Made by a program: the position numbers and the translations under genes. From positions 7,068,001-7,132,000 of the forward strand of contig NZ_CP092431.1 in the NCBI RefSeq assembly GCF_022385335.1: a DNA stretch of 64,000 nt, read 5' to 3'. The notes under the pieces were generated by a model, which saw only the letters and a program-made list of their open reading frames with translations, was not told the origin of the DNA and did not search any database. The DNA comes from Streptomyces deccanensis (GTDB lineage Bacteria > Actinomycetota > Actinomycetes > Streptomycetales > Streptomycetaceae). Shown in pieces: positions 46,524 to 55,115 of this stretch. Numbering within the stretch: the first letter of the stretch is position 1; every line of letters begins with the position of its first letter.

Positions 46524-46550
46524 CACCGCCGCCCCGCCGGGCCCGCGCGG

Positions 46551-47201
46551 TCACCGGTCCCCGCGCGGCTGCCGGGGGATGAGCAGGATCTCCGAGCCCA
46601 CCGGGCGGTAGCCCGCCCCCTGGAACGCCCGCACGCTGCGGGCGTTCCCCGGCGCGATCTGCGCCCACAGCGGCTCGGCGACGAGATGGCGTGCGGCGCG
46701 CACCAGCGCCCGGCCCAGCCCCCGCTGCCGTACGCCCTCGTCCACCTCGACCGAGACCTCCAGCCGCCCGGCGATCCCCCGGCCCGTCGTCAGGACACCG
46801 CCGTCCACCGTCCAGACCCGTACGTCGTCACGGCGCCGACGCGCGTACACGACACGCGGGTGGCAGGCGTCCATGATCTCCCGCACCGGGAGCGGCGGTT
46901 CGCCGGGCAGGGGTGAGGCGACCAGCATCGCGTCGATGGTCTCGGACGTACGGCCGGTCCGTTCCATGAGGGCCGCCAGGAACCGCGGGTTCATGCTCGC
47001 GGACAGCGCGTCGCACTCCGTCGCGGCGAGACTCGCGCGCACCCACTCCGGATCCTCGTCCGTGAACACGACGGAGTGCGCCGTGAAACAGAGGACCCCC
47101 GCGTCCCGGGGGGAGTGCTGGGCGACGACGGTCGTACCGCCGTCGGCGGGCGGGAAGATCCCCTCGGCCGCCGCGTCGACAATGTCCCGCAGACTCTCCA
47201 T
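46551..47201 (-). CDS. GNAT-family N-acetyltransferase
   Basis: The 216-residue protein has a variable N-terminal half and a GNAT domain in the second half: strand LEVSVEVDEGVRQRGLGRALVRAARHL, with the acetyl-CoA loop RQRGLGRAL, and the closing RAFQGAGYRPVGSEILL. Substrate unknown. It is divergent from a MerR gene with only 60 nt between the starts, so the MerR operator could control both. A GGAAG lies before the ATG. Confidence 0.85.
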   Translation of the reverse strand: MESLRDIVDAAAEGIFPPADGGTTVVAQHSPRDAGVLCFTAHSVVFTDEDPEWVRASLAATECDALSASMNPRFLAALMERTGRTSETIDAMLVASPLPGEPPLPVREIMDACHPRVVYARRRRDDVRVWTVDGGVLTTGRGIAGRLEVSVEVDEGVRQRGLGRALVRAARHLVAEPLWAQIAPGNARSVRAFQGAGYRPVGSEILLIPRQPRGDR

Positions 47202-47223
47202 CGCCGTGCTTCCGCCCCTGTCC

Positions 47224-47262
47224 TTGAGTCTCCACCCACTGGAAGGCCCACACTCGCAGACG
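47224..47262 (+). promoter_or_regulatory. MerR-type promoter with central dyad, leaderless start
   Basis: -35 TTGAGT (47224-47229) and -10 CACACT (47249-47254) are 19 nt apart. The spacer contains the dyad TCCA-CCCAC-TGGA. The expected transcript start coincides with the GTG at 47262. The nearest ribosome binding site-like GGAAGG is 15 nt away, too far to act. Confidence 0.5.
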
Positions 47263-48176
47263 TGATCGAGAACGGCACCGAACTTTTCACCATCGGGCAG
47301 CTCGCCCGCGGCTCCGGTCTGTCCGTCCGCACCATCCGCTACTGGTCGGACGAGGGCGTCCTGCACCCCGTCACCCGCAGCGCGGGCGGCTATCGGCTGT
47401 ACGACGCCGAGTCCGTCGCCCGGCTCGAACTCGTCCGCACCCTGCGGGAACTGGGCCTCGGCCTGGACCACGTACGGCAGGTGCTCGCGGGCGAGACGAG
47501 CGTCGCGGAGGTCGCGGCCGCGCACGTGGCCGCGCTGGACGCGCAGATCCGCGCCCTGAGGGTGACCCGGGCGGTGCTGTCGACCGTGGCGCGACGCGGC
47601 TCGACCGCGGAGGAGATGACGCTGATGAACAGACTGGCCCGGCTGTCCGCCGCCGAACGGGGGCGGATCATCGACGATTTCATGGAGGAGACCTTCGGTG
47701 GACTCGACACCGCCGACCCCGACATCCGCACCCGGCTGCGGTTCAGCCTCGCGGACCTGCCGGAGGACCCCACGCCCGAGCAGGTGGACGCCTGGGTGGA
47801 ACTGGCCGAGATGCTCCAGGACCAGGGGTTCCGGGCGCGGATGCGGCAGACCGTCGAGTTCAACGCGGCGGACCGGGGGCCGGAGGTGGCGGCGGGTACC
47901 TCCCTGTGGTTCATGAGCCGTCTGGTGCGGCTGGCGGGGGAGGCGCTGCGGGACGGTGTCGACCCGGCCTCGCCCGCTGCCGAGGAGGTGCTGGCGGGGC
48001 TGCTGGGCGACGCCGACCGGGCCGTCCTGCTGGAACGCGTCACCTCGGCGGCCCACGCCGAGCTGGCCCGCTTCCGGGAGCTGGCCGCGCTGGTGCGGGG
48101 CGTGGAGCCGCTGTCGGCGCACACCGAGGAGTTCGCGTGGGTGGTCGCCGCACTGCGCGCTCGGGAGGCCGGTTAA
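47262..48176 (+). CDS. MerR-family regulator with large C-terminal ligand domain
   Basis: The 304-residue protein starts with the MerR winged helix (FTIGQLARGSGLSVRTIRYWSDEGVL, GGYRLYD), a dimer helix (about 75-115) and a roughly 180-residue helical effector domain without recognisable metal-binding Cys. The domain is longer than in metal or redox MerR proteins and resembles multidrug or TipAL-like ligand sensors only in size. The divergent GNAT gene is a plausible target. Confidence 0.88.
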   Translation: MIENGTELFTIGQLARGSGLSVRTIRYWSDEGVLHPVTRSAGGYRLYDAESVARLELVRTLRELGLGLDHVRQVLAGETSVAEVAAAHVAALDAQIRALRVTRAVLSTVARRGSTAEEMTLMNRLARLSAAERGRIIDDFMEETFGGLDTADPDIRTRLRFSLADLPEDPTPEQVDAWVELAEMLQDQGFRARMRQTVEFNAADRGPEVAAGTSLWFMSRLVRLAGEALRDGVDPASPAAEEVLAGLLGDADRAVLLERVTSAAHAELARFRELAALVRGVEPLSAHTEEFAWVVAALRAREAG

Positions 48177-48247
48177 TCTGACCTGCGTCAGTAGGACTGT
48201 CGGCAGGACTGCCCGGACGGGGCAGGGCACCAAGAAGGGGCGGATCG

Positions 48248-48460
48248 GTGGCGGACATCGAGGCAGCGCGCAAGGAGTTCCAGCGGATCGACGCGGACGG
48301 TGACGGGTTCATCACCGCCGCCGAGTTCAAGACCGCCCTGGCCCAGGAAGGCGACTGGAACGTCACCGAGTCCGTGGCGGAGGTCATCATCCGCACCCGC
48401 GACCTCAACGGCGACAAGCTCCTGTCGTTCGACGAGTTCTGGGCCCACCTGAGCAAGTGA
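48248..48460 (+). CDS. Small two-EF-hand calcium-binding protein
   Basis: The 70-residue protein is nothing but a pair of EF-hands: loops at 15-26 (DADGDGFITAAE) and 52-63 (DLNGDKLLSFDE) have the full set of acidic ligands and the position-12 Glu. Such Cab proteins are common in Streptomyces and act as calcium buffers or sensors. GTG with AAGGGG upstream. Confidence 0.93.
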   Translation: MADIEAARKEFQRIDADGDGFITAAEFKTALAQEGDWNVTESVAEVIIRTRDLNGDKLLSFDEFWAHLSK

Positions 48461-48473
48461 GCCGAGCGGCCGA

Positions 48474-48509
48474 GGGGCGTTCTCCGTCATGTGCGACGGA
48501 GGGCGCCCC
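48474..48509 (+). terminator. Terminator after the EF-hand gene
   Basis: GGGGCG (48474-48479) and CTCCGTC (48482-48488) pair with GACGGAG (48495-48501) and CGCCCC (48504-48509), 13 pairs with a 2x2 internal loop. Confidence 0.75.
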
Positions 48510-48562
48510 TTCGTCGTGCCGGGGGAATAGCGGAGGACGGGTCGAGGTTGGCCCGGGTAATG

Positions 48563-48576
48563 CATGCACGTGCATG
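48563..48576 (+). promoter_or_regulatory. Perfect 14-bp palindrome CATGCACGTGCATG upstream of the F420/NADP reductase gene
   Basis: The palindrome is 55 nt before the start codon, in a short region otherwise free of symmetry. Operator size and position fit a dimeric repressor of the HxlR, MarR or TetR kind, but no such regulator is adjacent. Confidence 0.5.
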
Positions 48577-48630
48577 AACTACGGAACCCCGGAGATCTTC
48601 CCCTCTCCTCGAACACAAGGGCGGCCTGAC

Positions 48631-49293
48631 ATGAAGATCGGCATCATCGGCGCGGGCAACATCGGCGGCAACCTCACCCGGCGGCTCACCGCCCTCGGCC
48701 ACGACGTCTCCGTCGCCAACTCCCGAGGCCCGCACACCCTCACCGCGCTGGCCGAGGAGACGGGCGCGACCCCGGTCCCGGTGGCGGAAGCGGCACGGGG
48801 CGCCGAGGTCGTCGTGGTCACGGTCCCCCTGAAGGCGGTCCCCGACCTGCCGTCCGGCCTGTTCGACGAGGCGGCCGACGGGGTCGCCGTCATCGACACC
48901 GGCAACTACTACCCCCGGCAGCGCGACGGCAGGATCGCCGCCATCGAGGACGACGGCCTCACCGAGAGCCGCTGGACCGAACGGCACCTGGGCCACCCCG
49001 TCATCAAGGCCTTCAACGGCACCTACGCCCAGGACATCCTCGACCGCCACCGCCCCGCCGGCGACCCCGACCGCATGGCCCTCCCCGTCGCCGGCGACGA
49101 CGAGGCGGCGAAGGAGAAGGTCCGCTCCCTCATCGACGACCTCGGCTTCGACACCGTCGACGCCGGCGGCCTCGACGACTCCTGGCGCCAGCAGCCCGAC
49201 ACCCCCGTCTACGGCCTCCAGGCCGGAGTGGAGGCCGTGACCAAGGCCCTGGCCGAGGCGTCTCCGGAGCGGCCGGCGGACTTCCGGGGCTAG
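48631..49293 (+). CDS. F420-dependent NADP oxidoreductase-like protein
   Basis: The 220-residue protein has an N-terminal Rossmann fold (MKIGIIGAGNIGGNLTRRL with GxGxxG, then VSVANSRGP, which prefers NADP by its NSR) and the family block VVVVTVPLKAVPDL, IDTGNYYPRQRDG, KAFNGTYAQDIL. It matches the F420H2:NADP oxidoreductase/NAD-binding group that also includes enzymes reducing other substrates. ATG with AAGGG nine nt upstream. Possibly controlled by the upstream palindrome. Confidence 0.88.
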   Translation: MKIGIIGAGNIGGNLTRRLTALGHDVSVANSRGPHTLTALAEETGATPVPVAEAARGAEVVVVTVPLKAVPDLPSGLFDEAADGVAVIDTGNYYPRQRDGRIAAIEDDGLTESRWTERHLGHPVIKAFNGTYAQDILDRHRPAGDPDRMALPVAGDDEAAKEKVRSLIDDLGFDTVDAGGLDDSWRQQPDTPVYGLQAGVEAVTKALAEASPERPADFRG

Positions 49294-49321
49294 CCCGGCT
49301 CCAGGGACCGGCACGGTGCCG

Positions 49322-52300
49322 TCACTCCGAGGTCAGCCGGGCGCTCAGCAAGGTCGCCCGGCTGAGTTCGGTGCCCGGAGCGTGTTCCTCGTTGAACAGG
49401 GTGACGAGGCCGCGCGGGGCCGCCCACTGTTCGTGGAAGTCGGGGACGGCCCGCAGATCGTCGAGGAGCAGGGACGTCACGTACGCCAGCTCGGTGGGGC
49501 GGTCGCCCCATCCGTCGCCCCACCAGAAGTGGTGGGGCGCGGTGCAGGGCGCGGGAACGACCAGTCCTGCGTCGGTCGTGATCCAGGCGGTGTCCCGCAG
49601 CACGACGGAGGCCAGTTGTCCGCTCGCGGGCAGCGACAGCGGGGCGTAGAACCGCCATCTGCCTCGCTCGGACGCGTCGCCGCCGGTCCGAAGGGCGGGC
49701 ATGCCGGTCAACGGGTCGACGAAGAAGGCCTCCGCCTGCGTGCCGCGGGCATGAGCGAGCGTGACGTGTGCCGCGGTCGGGTCGCACTCGACAAGGCGCT
49801 CGATCCACCGTTCGACCGTCGGATCGGGCCGCTCGACCTCGGTGACGGCACCGTACGGCAGCAGCTCCGGATCGTAGGCGCGGGCCGCCTGCAGAGCGGC
49901 GGCCGCGTCGGGCTCGTAGCTGTCGCCGACCGCCCTCCAGCCCGCTGAGAGGAGCACTCGGTCCTCGCTCTCGGGGAGGGGGTGATCCGTGACGTCGGGG
50001 CGGGCGGCGACGACCGTGCGCTCCGCGTCCTCGGACCTGCCGTAGAGCCTGACGGTCCGTTCGACGTCGTCGACACGTTGGTTGCGCATGGCGTTGGCCA
50101 TGTCGTCGAGCGCCGTGCGGGCGGCGGCGGGGAGCGAGGTGTTCCGCGCGGCTCGCCGCAGTGTCGTCTCGTCCTCGTCGGCGGGGACGCGGACGACAGC
50201 GGGCTCCGCGCCCGGACGCCACTCGGTGACCAGGTCGGGCAGCCGCAGCAGGGAGGGCCACCAGGGGAGGGGCTGCCCCGCCAGGGTGCCGACGACGCCC
50301 CAGTCCGCCTCGTACTCGATGTAGGGCTGCGCCGTGTCGGCGGCCCAGAGGGCCGGGCCGGTGAGGCCCAGGTCCCCGTACAGGGAGCACACGGTGACGA
50401 TTCCGTGGGTGTCCCGCTCCTTGGAGAGGGAAGCGGCCACGGCCGAGGCGGCCCCCCGCTCGGTGGTGTGCACGATGCGGATGATTCCGAGATCGGTCAC
50501 CCAGTCGACGGCCGGGCCGTACGGGGTCCGCGTGCCGCCGTGCCAGTGACCGGGCTGGGGGGTGCCGGGCAGGGGCCTGCGCAGAAGGGCGCCCCGGTGG
50601 GTGAAGGCCGGGGTTTCCGCTGCCCAGACGTAGACCTCTGAGGCACGCCACAGGACGCTGCCGGGTCTGTCCCGGTCGCCGTGCCGACCGTCGGGCTGGG
50701 GAAAGTTCTCGTACCGTCGGCTCAGTCCGCGCACGGTGAACGCCTGGTGACCGAGGAGCTGGCGGAGTTCTCTCCGGCCGAGGTGCTGAGCGCGGCGCAT
50801 CCTGCGGTACCGCCGGTCGCTCATGGGCGGCGGGCCCTGCCGGGCGGGCTGTCTCTCGCCGTCGTCCGGCGTGAGTGCCTCAGGGGGATCCGCCGCCGTG
50901 CTCGTCCCATGGGGCCGGACGCGGTGGAGCTGCCATGCCGTGCGGAGGCGTTCCAGGGCGAGCCGCGCGCTGTCGGCCGAGACGCCCAGTTCGAGGCGGG
51001 CGGCGCCGAGTTGTTTCAACCGCTCGGTGTCGGTCAGCAGCCGGTTGGGGCCGGTCTCCTCGTCCGAACGCCGTGGGACGAACACGTCGACCATGGTCAT
51101 GGCGAACAGCATGTACGCGGAGAGTTCAGCCCACTGTGCCCGCAGGCTGGCGTCCGTCGGCGCGTCCCTCGACGCTATGCGGTGCAGTTCCCGGTGGAGC
51201 GTCCGCCGTACGTCCGCGCCGGGGGGAACCAGACGCAGTCTGTCCACGGATCCGTGCAGGTCGTGCAGGAGTTCCCCCGAGGCGGCGTCATGGGGCTGGG
51301 ACCCGAGGACGACACGGAAGCCGGAGAGGGTCTCGCTGACCTCCTCCAGGAGAAGACTTCCGGCGATGCCGCGGAGATCCGTCCTGTCCGTGCGGTGTCG
51401 GATCTCGACGACCTTGCGGGTGAAGCGGATCAGATCGCGGGGAAGCCCGCCGGAAAGGGCGTACACGAGGGCCACGAACGGATTCGTGAAACCCGGTACC
51501 CGCGTCTGGAGCAGAACCCGCGCTTCTTCCAGGCTGCGCGGCTCCAGAGGGAGGATGTCCTCCAGAGAACTGTCGGTGACGTCCCGGACGGGCAGGCCCC
51601 GGCGGATGAAGGCCGCTCCGACGTCCTCCGACACGGACAGCAGGAAGTACACGTTGGGTATCGCGAAGATCGCCTTGATCTCGGCGAGGAAGGCCCGGGC
51701 CTGTTCCGTCGACCCGAGCCGATCCAGTTCGTCGATGCCGATGAAGACCTTGTGCTCGTTCGCGCGGCGGGTGTACTCGCTGATCTGGGTGAGCAGTTCA
51801 CGGAACTCCATGACGAGTTCCGGATAGGTCAGAGCCCGGGACGCGGAACCACTGGTGCGGGCCAGACCGAGGGTGAGTGCGCTCACGGCGGTGAGCCCGG
51901 CGTTGTGGGTCGTCCCCGAGGTCTGCATGTGCCGCAGCAGATGCAGGTAGTTGTGGCAGGCGCGCACGAGATGCTTTCGCCCCCTGCTCGCGAACAGGGA
52001 CCGCGGCAGGCTCCGCGCGATGATCAGAACTCCCAGGCCCACGAAGACCGCACGGGTGATTCCCGGGTGTTCCTGCCAGGCGGAGTGGTAGGCGTCCTGA
52101 AGCCGGCCCAGCCAGTGGACCGTCGCGGCCCTCCCCTCGGACTCGGCCCAGCGATACGTGCCTCTGGCCCAGCTCTCGAGGCCGATGGCGAGCAGGAACG
52201 CTCCCGCTGAGGCCATGCCGAGCCGCCATAGGCACCGCACGAGACGCCGGACGACGCCGGTGGGGCGTATACGCAGCAGAAAGGGTTCGTGAGCGCCCTG

Positions 52301-53212
52301 ACCGAAGCGATCGAGGAAGTCGCGGCAGACCTGCTGGAACAGGCTCAGCAGGAATTCCTCCGGGCGGTAGTTGGCCGGGGTCTGCACGATCACGTGGAAC
52401 TGGTGTGTCGCCCCCGCGCCTTCGAGGCGGCCCTCGCAGGCCTTCCTCAGCAGCGTCGACTTTCCCACGCCGCGGGGGCCGCAGAGCGCGATCGCCCCAC
52501 CGTCCATCTGGTCGAGCTTGTGACGCAACGACGCCTCGGCCCGGCTCGACACCCAGAAGCTCGGGTCGTGGGCGTGCAGCAGACCCCTGTGGTGTCGCGT
52601 GACCAGCAGTGTGTCGTGTTCCGGGCCCAGGAGGTCGGTGATCTTACGGCTCATCACGGGCACGAGCGTCCGACTCAGACGGAAGCGACTCCACCGCGCC
52701 AGAATCGGATACGCCCGCGCCGCCCACCAGCGCCATCGGACATAAAGGAACACCGCCCACAGTTGACGAGTGAAGTTGTCCCTGCCTGCCGGCTCGTGGA
52801 AGTCCCCGAGCGCGGCGAGCGCCACCCAGGACAGCAGAAGCACATCGCCCCACCAGGCCATCCCCACGGCTCGGGACAGAAAAAGGCGCACAAGCGCGGC
52901 GATGATGACGGTGCCCAGAAAGACGATCCCCGCCGGGGAGCAGCGGGCCGCCGCCGTACGGAACTCGGTACGACTCCGGTCCAGGCGCTCCCCGAGCCGC
53001 CACAGCCGCTCGTACTGTCCCTCCCGATCCAGCACGGTGTCCACGACGGTGTCCTCGTGCATGACGGCGCGCAACGCCGTGGCGTCGATCTCCAGGCGGT
53101 TCAGGGACAGATAGGTCTGGATGTCCTCGTGCTTGAGTGCTCGCTCGACCGCTCGGCCGTAGAACTCGCGCACAGAGTCCGGCTCTTCGTCCCACACGCC
53201 CATGCCCGGCAT
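49322..53212 (-). CDS. KAP-type membrane P-loop NTPase with internal DNA-binding segment
   Basis: The 1296-residue protein has membrane helices near 95-140, Walker A GPRGVGKSTLL (about 247), a further pair of helices inserted in the ATPase domain (about 330-350 and 405-425) and Walker B KVFIGIDELDRLG (about 490), then LSVSED. Helices inserted between the Walker motifs define KAP NTPases, which include the phage-exclusion protein PifA. Residues about 820-870 (VRGLSRRYENFPQP, then LWRASEVYVWAAE) look like an AlpA/excisionase winged helix. The last 400 residues are not recognised. The start is uncertain: ATG 53212 has AGG five nt upstream; GTG 53239 would overlap the lysozyme stop. McrBC lies upstream on the same strand. 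Confidence 0.8.
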   Translation of the reverse strand: MPGMGVWDEEPDSVREFYGRAVERALKHEDIQTYLSLNRLEIDATALRAVMHEDTVVDTVLDREGQYERLWRLGERLDRSRTEFRTAAARCSPAGIVFLGTVIIAALVRLFLSRAVGMAWWGDVLLLSWVALAALGDFHEPAGRDNFTRQLWAVFLYVRWRWWAARAYPILARWSRFRLSRTLVPVMSRKITDLLGPEHDTLLVTRHHRGLLHAHDPSFWVSSRAEASLRHKLDQMDGGAIALCGPRGVGKSTLLRKACEGRLEGAGATHQFHVIVQTPANYRPEEFLLSLFQQVCRDFLDRFGQGAHEPFLLRIRPTGVVRRLVRCLWRLGMASAGAFLLAIGLESWARGTYRWAESEGRAATVHWLGRLQDAYHSAWQEHPGITRAVFVGLGVLIIARSLPRSLFASRGRKHLVRACHNYLHLLRHMQTSGTTHNAGLTAVSALTLGLARTSGSASRALTYPELVMEFRELLTQISEYTRRANEHKVFIGIDELDRLGSTEQARAFLAEIKAIFAIPNVYFLLSVSEDVGAAFIRRGLPVRDVTDSSLEDILPLEPRSLEEARVLLQTRVPGFTNPFVALVYALSGGLPRDLIRFTRKVVEIRHRTDRTDLRGIAGSLLLEEVSETLSGFRVVLGSQPHDAASGELLHDLHGSVDRLRLVPPGADVRRTLHRELHRIASRDAPTDASLRAQWAELSAYMLFAMTMVDVFVPRRSDEETGPNRLLTDTERLKQLGAARLELGVSADSARLALERLRTAWQLHRVRPHGTSTAADPPEALTPDDGERQPARQGPPPMSDRRYRRMRRAQHLGRRELRQLLGHQAFTVRGLSRRYENFPQPDGRHGDRDRPGSVLWRASEVYVWAAETPAFTHRGALLRRPLPGTPQPGHWHGGTRTPYGPAVDWVTDLGIIRIVHTTERGAASAVAASLSKERDTHGIVTVCSLYGDLGLTGPALWAADTAQPYIEYEADWGVVGTLAGQPLPWWPSLLRLPDLVTEWRPGAEPAVVRVPADEDETTLRRAARNTSLPAAARTALDDMANAMRNQRVDDVERTVRLYGRSEDAERTVVAARPDVTDHPLPESEDRVLLSAGWRAVGDSYEPDAAAALQAARAYDPELLPYGAVTEVERPDPTVERWIERLVECDPTAAHVTLAHARGTQAEAFFVDPLTGMPALRTGGDASERGRWRFYAPLSLPASGQLASVVLRDTAWITTDAGLVVPAPCTAPHHFWWGDGWGDRPTELAYVTSLLLDDLRAVPDFHEQWAAPRGLVTLFNEEHAPGTELSRATLLSARLTSE

Positions 53213-53231
53213 TCTCGCCTGCGGTGATCCT

Positions 53232-53789
53232 TCAGGCACCCTCGGCCCACGACTTGAGCGCGGCCTTGCTCGTGAAGTCCGCGACGTTCTTGTCGATCGG
53301 GTTGTCGGTGTACTGGTGGAAGCGCCACTTGGCCTTGATGCGGGGTTTGCCGGCGGTGACGTAGTCGGCTATCCACAGGCCGTCGGCGGCGTAGGACGTG
53401 GAGTCGACGGACAGCCAGAAGTGGCGGTTGCAGTAGAGGATCACCCGGTGGTCCGGGCGGAGTCTCTTCAGGGCGCGGAGGAAGCGGTCCTTCTCGGCGT
53501 TCGTGGCGTGGGTGCCCTCGCCGGTCGTCTCCCAGTCGACGGCGAGGATGTCGCCCGCCCGCTCCGGAGCCTTGGCGACGAAGTACTCGGCCTGGGCCGT
53601 CAGGTTCCCCGGCCAGAGGAAGTGGTAGAAGCCGACGACCAGGCCCGCCTCGCGCGCGGTCCTGGTCTGGGCGGCCAGTTTGGGGTTGGTGTACGTGCGC
53701 CCCTCGGTGGCCTTGACGAAGACGAAGGAGAGGCCGGTGGTGTCGTACGAGGAGGACTGGTAGGAGCTGACGTCGATGCCGCGCAGCAT
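53232..53789 (-). CDS. GH25-family lysozyme-like protein without signal peptide
   Basis: The 185-residue protein is a bare GH25 barrel: GIDVSSYQ (Asp 6), FVFVKATEG, VVGFYHFLWPG, catalytic acidic pair in LAVDWETT (about 85-88), ILYCNRHFW and WIADYV. GH25 enzymes cleave peptidoglycan between MurNAc and GlcNAc. No signal sequence or cell-wall-binding repeat is present, so export needs a non-Sec route or cell lysis. ATG with GGAG five nt upstream. It sits between mcrC and the KAP NTPase, close to the injection-system operon. Confidence 0.88.
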   Translation of the reverse strand: MLRGIDVSSYQSSSYDTTGLSFVFVKATEGRTYTNPKLAAQTRTAREAGLVVGFYHFLWPGNLTAQAEYFVAKAPERAGDILAVDWETTGEGTHATNAEKDRFLRALKRLRPDHRVILYCNRHFWLSVDSTSYAADGLWIADYVTAGKPRIKAKWRFHQYTDNPIDKNVADFTSKAALKSWAEGA

Positions 53790-53816
53790 GGGGTCTCCGG
53801 GAGGGGTGGGGGGGAG

Positions 53817-55115
53817 TCAGTCGGGTGGGGCGCCGGTGGTGCTCCGCCCGGTGGCGATCCGGTCGGCCAGGGTCGTGACGTCCGCGAGGAGCGCGGCGGG
53901 TGGCACGGCGAGGTCGAGGGTGTGGGCGGTGACGGTGATGCCGGACCGGCGGACGACGTGGGGCGCGGGGTCCGCCCCGGCGGCCGGGGTCGCGGCCGCG
54001 TAGATCAGGTGGCCGTGGGGGAGGCCGAGGGCGGTGCAGTACGCGAGCAGTTGGTAGAGGTGGGACGTGGGTGGGGTGCTCGGGGTGACGTACGCGTATT
54101 TCGCGTCCGCCACCGAGACGGGCCGGCCGCCCCGGTAGAGCACCAGGTCCGGGCGGAACGGGACGCGGGCGGCCTCGTCCAGCCGGTGGTGCGTCTCCTG
54201 CGCGGCGCAGCGCACGCCGTGGCGGGCGAGGGCCGCGGTGAGGGTCACGGTCAGGAACCGTTCGAAGACCGCCGGCATGTCCAGCAGGAAGCCGTCGGTG
54301 GGGAGCGGGGTCCCGCCCTCCGGCTGGACCGAACGGTGGGTGAGGAGCAGTTCCGCGAGGCGGAGCGCCGGGGCGTAGCGGGCGTTGAGCCGTGTCGGGG
54401 TCCAGCCCGGGAGCGGTGCGCCGGGGTGGAGGAGACGGACCCCGCGCAGGTGGTCGGTGAGGTGGCGCAGGGCGAAGCGGGTGCGGGCGGGCACGCCGGG
54501 CAGCCGGGCGGCCAGACGCAGGGCGGCCAGGAGAACGCGGTTCTCCGCGATGTCCGGGGTGTGGTCGTCGTAGCGGACGGCCACGGGCAGGGGCAGGCCC
54601 ACGCGGCGGAGCTGGTCCGCCGTCCGGACCCGGCCCCTGATCAGCGGGAGGTCCTCCTCGACCGTGCGATAGCCGTGCAGGACCCCGGACCGCAGGGTGC
54701 GGCGCGCGACACGGGCGAGGAGGTCCGCGAGGGCGGGCAGCAGCTCGTCCGCCGTGGCCGCGGTGACCTGCTCCGGTTCGGCGTGCCAGGGGTCGGTGGG
54801 GGAGTGGGAGAGCAGGAACAGCAGGTCGCGGACCGGGAGTTTGGGCCGCAGCAGCAGTTCGATCGCCTCGCCCGCCGGGGTGCGCAGCCGGACCAGGCCC
54901 ACCTTCTGCTTCCCCGTCACCCGCCAGCGACCGCCGGCCGCCGGGGTCAGCCGTACGGCGCCGGGGGCCGAGAGCAGCCCCGCGACCTGGTCGGCCGTCA
55001 GCTCCCGTACGGTGCCGGGCCCGGTCTCGTCGACGGTGAGCCGGAGCGGGGGAGCCACGGCCCTTCTGACTCCGACTCCGGCTCCGACTTCGGCTCCGGG
55101 GAGCGCGGTCGTCAT
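53817..55115 (-). CDS. mcrC: McrC-like nuclease subunit of a modified-DNA restriction system
   Basis: The 432-residue protein has an N-terminal McrB-docking part and a C-terminal PD-(D/E)xK nuclease: FRPDLVLYRGG (Asp near 322) followed by VADAKYAY (Asp/Lys near 334-336). The central HTPDIAENRVLLAAL segment is conserved in McrC. The N-terminal 20 residues (EVGAGVGVRR) are encoded by a short GACTCCGGCTCC tandem repeat. Its ATG overlaps the mcrB stop (ATGA), the usual coupling of these genes. Confidence 0.9.
   Translation of the reverse strand: MTTALPGAEVGAGVGVRRAVAPPLRLTVDETGPGTVRELTADQVAGLLSAPGAVRLTPAAGGRWRVTGKQKVGLVRLRTPAGEAIELLLRPKLPVRDLLFLLSHSPTDPWHAEPEQVTAATADELLPALADLLARVARRTLRSGVLHGYRTVEEDLPLIRGRVRTADQLRRVGLPLPVAVRYDDHTPDIAENRVLLAALRLAARLPGVPARTRFALRHLTDHLRGVRLLHPGAPLPGWTPTRLNARYAPALRLAELLLTHRSVQPEGGTPLPTDGFLLDMPAVFERFLTVTLTAALARHGVRCAAQETHHRLDEAARVPFRPDLVLYRGGRPVSVADAKYAYVTPSTPPTSHLYQLLAYCTALGLPHGHLIYAAATPAAGADPAPHVVRRSGITVTAHTLDLAVPPAALLADVTTLADRIATGRSTTGAPPD

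Noticed and set aside
47202..48233. Extension of the GNAT protein antisense to the MerR gene
   Set aside because: The GNAT domain plus N-terminal region is complete from 47201; the extension has no domain and opposes a clear MerR gene.
55067..55100. GACTCC/GGCTCC tandem repeat at the mcrC start as phase-variation switch
   Set aside because: The unit is a multiple of three, so slippage would only change the number of residues, not the frame.
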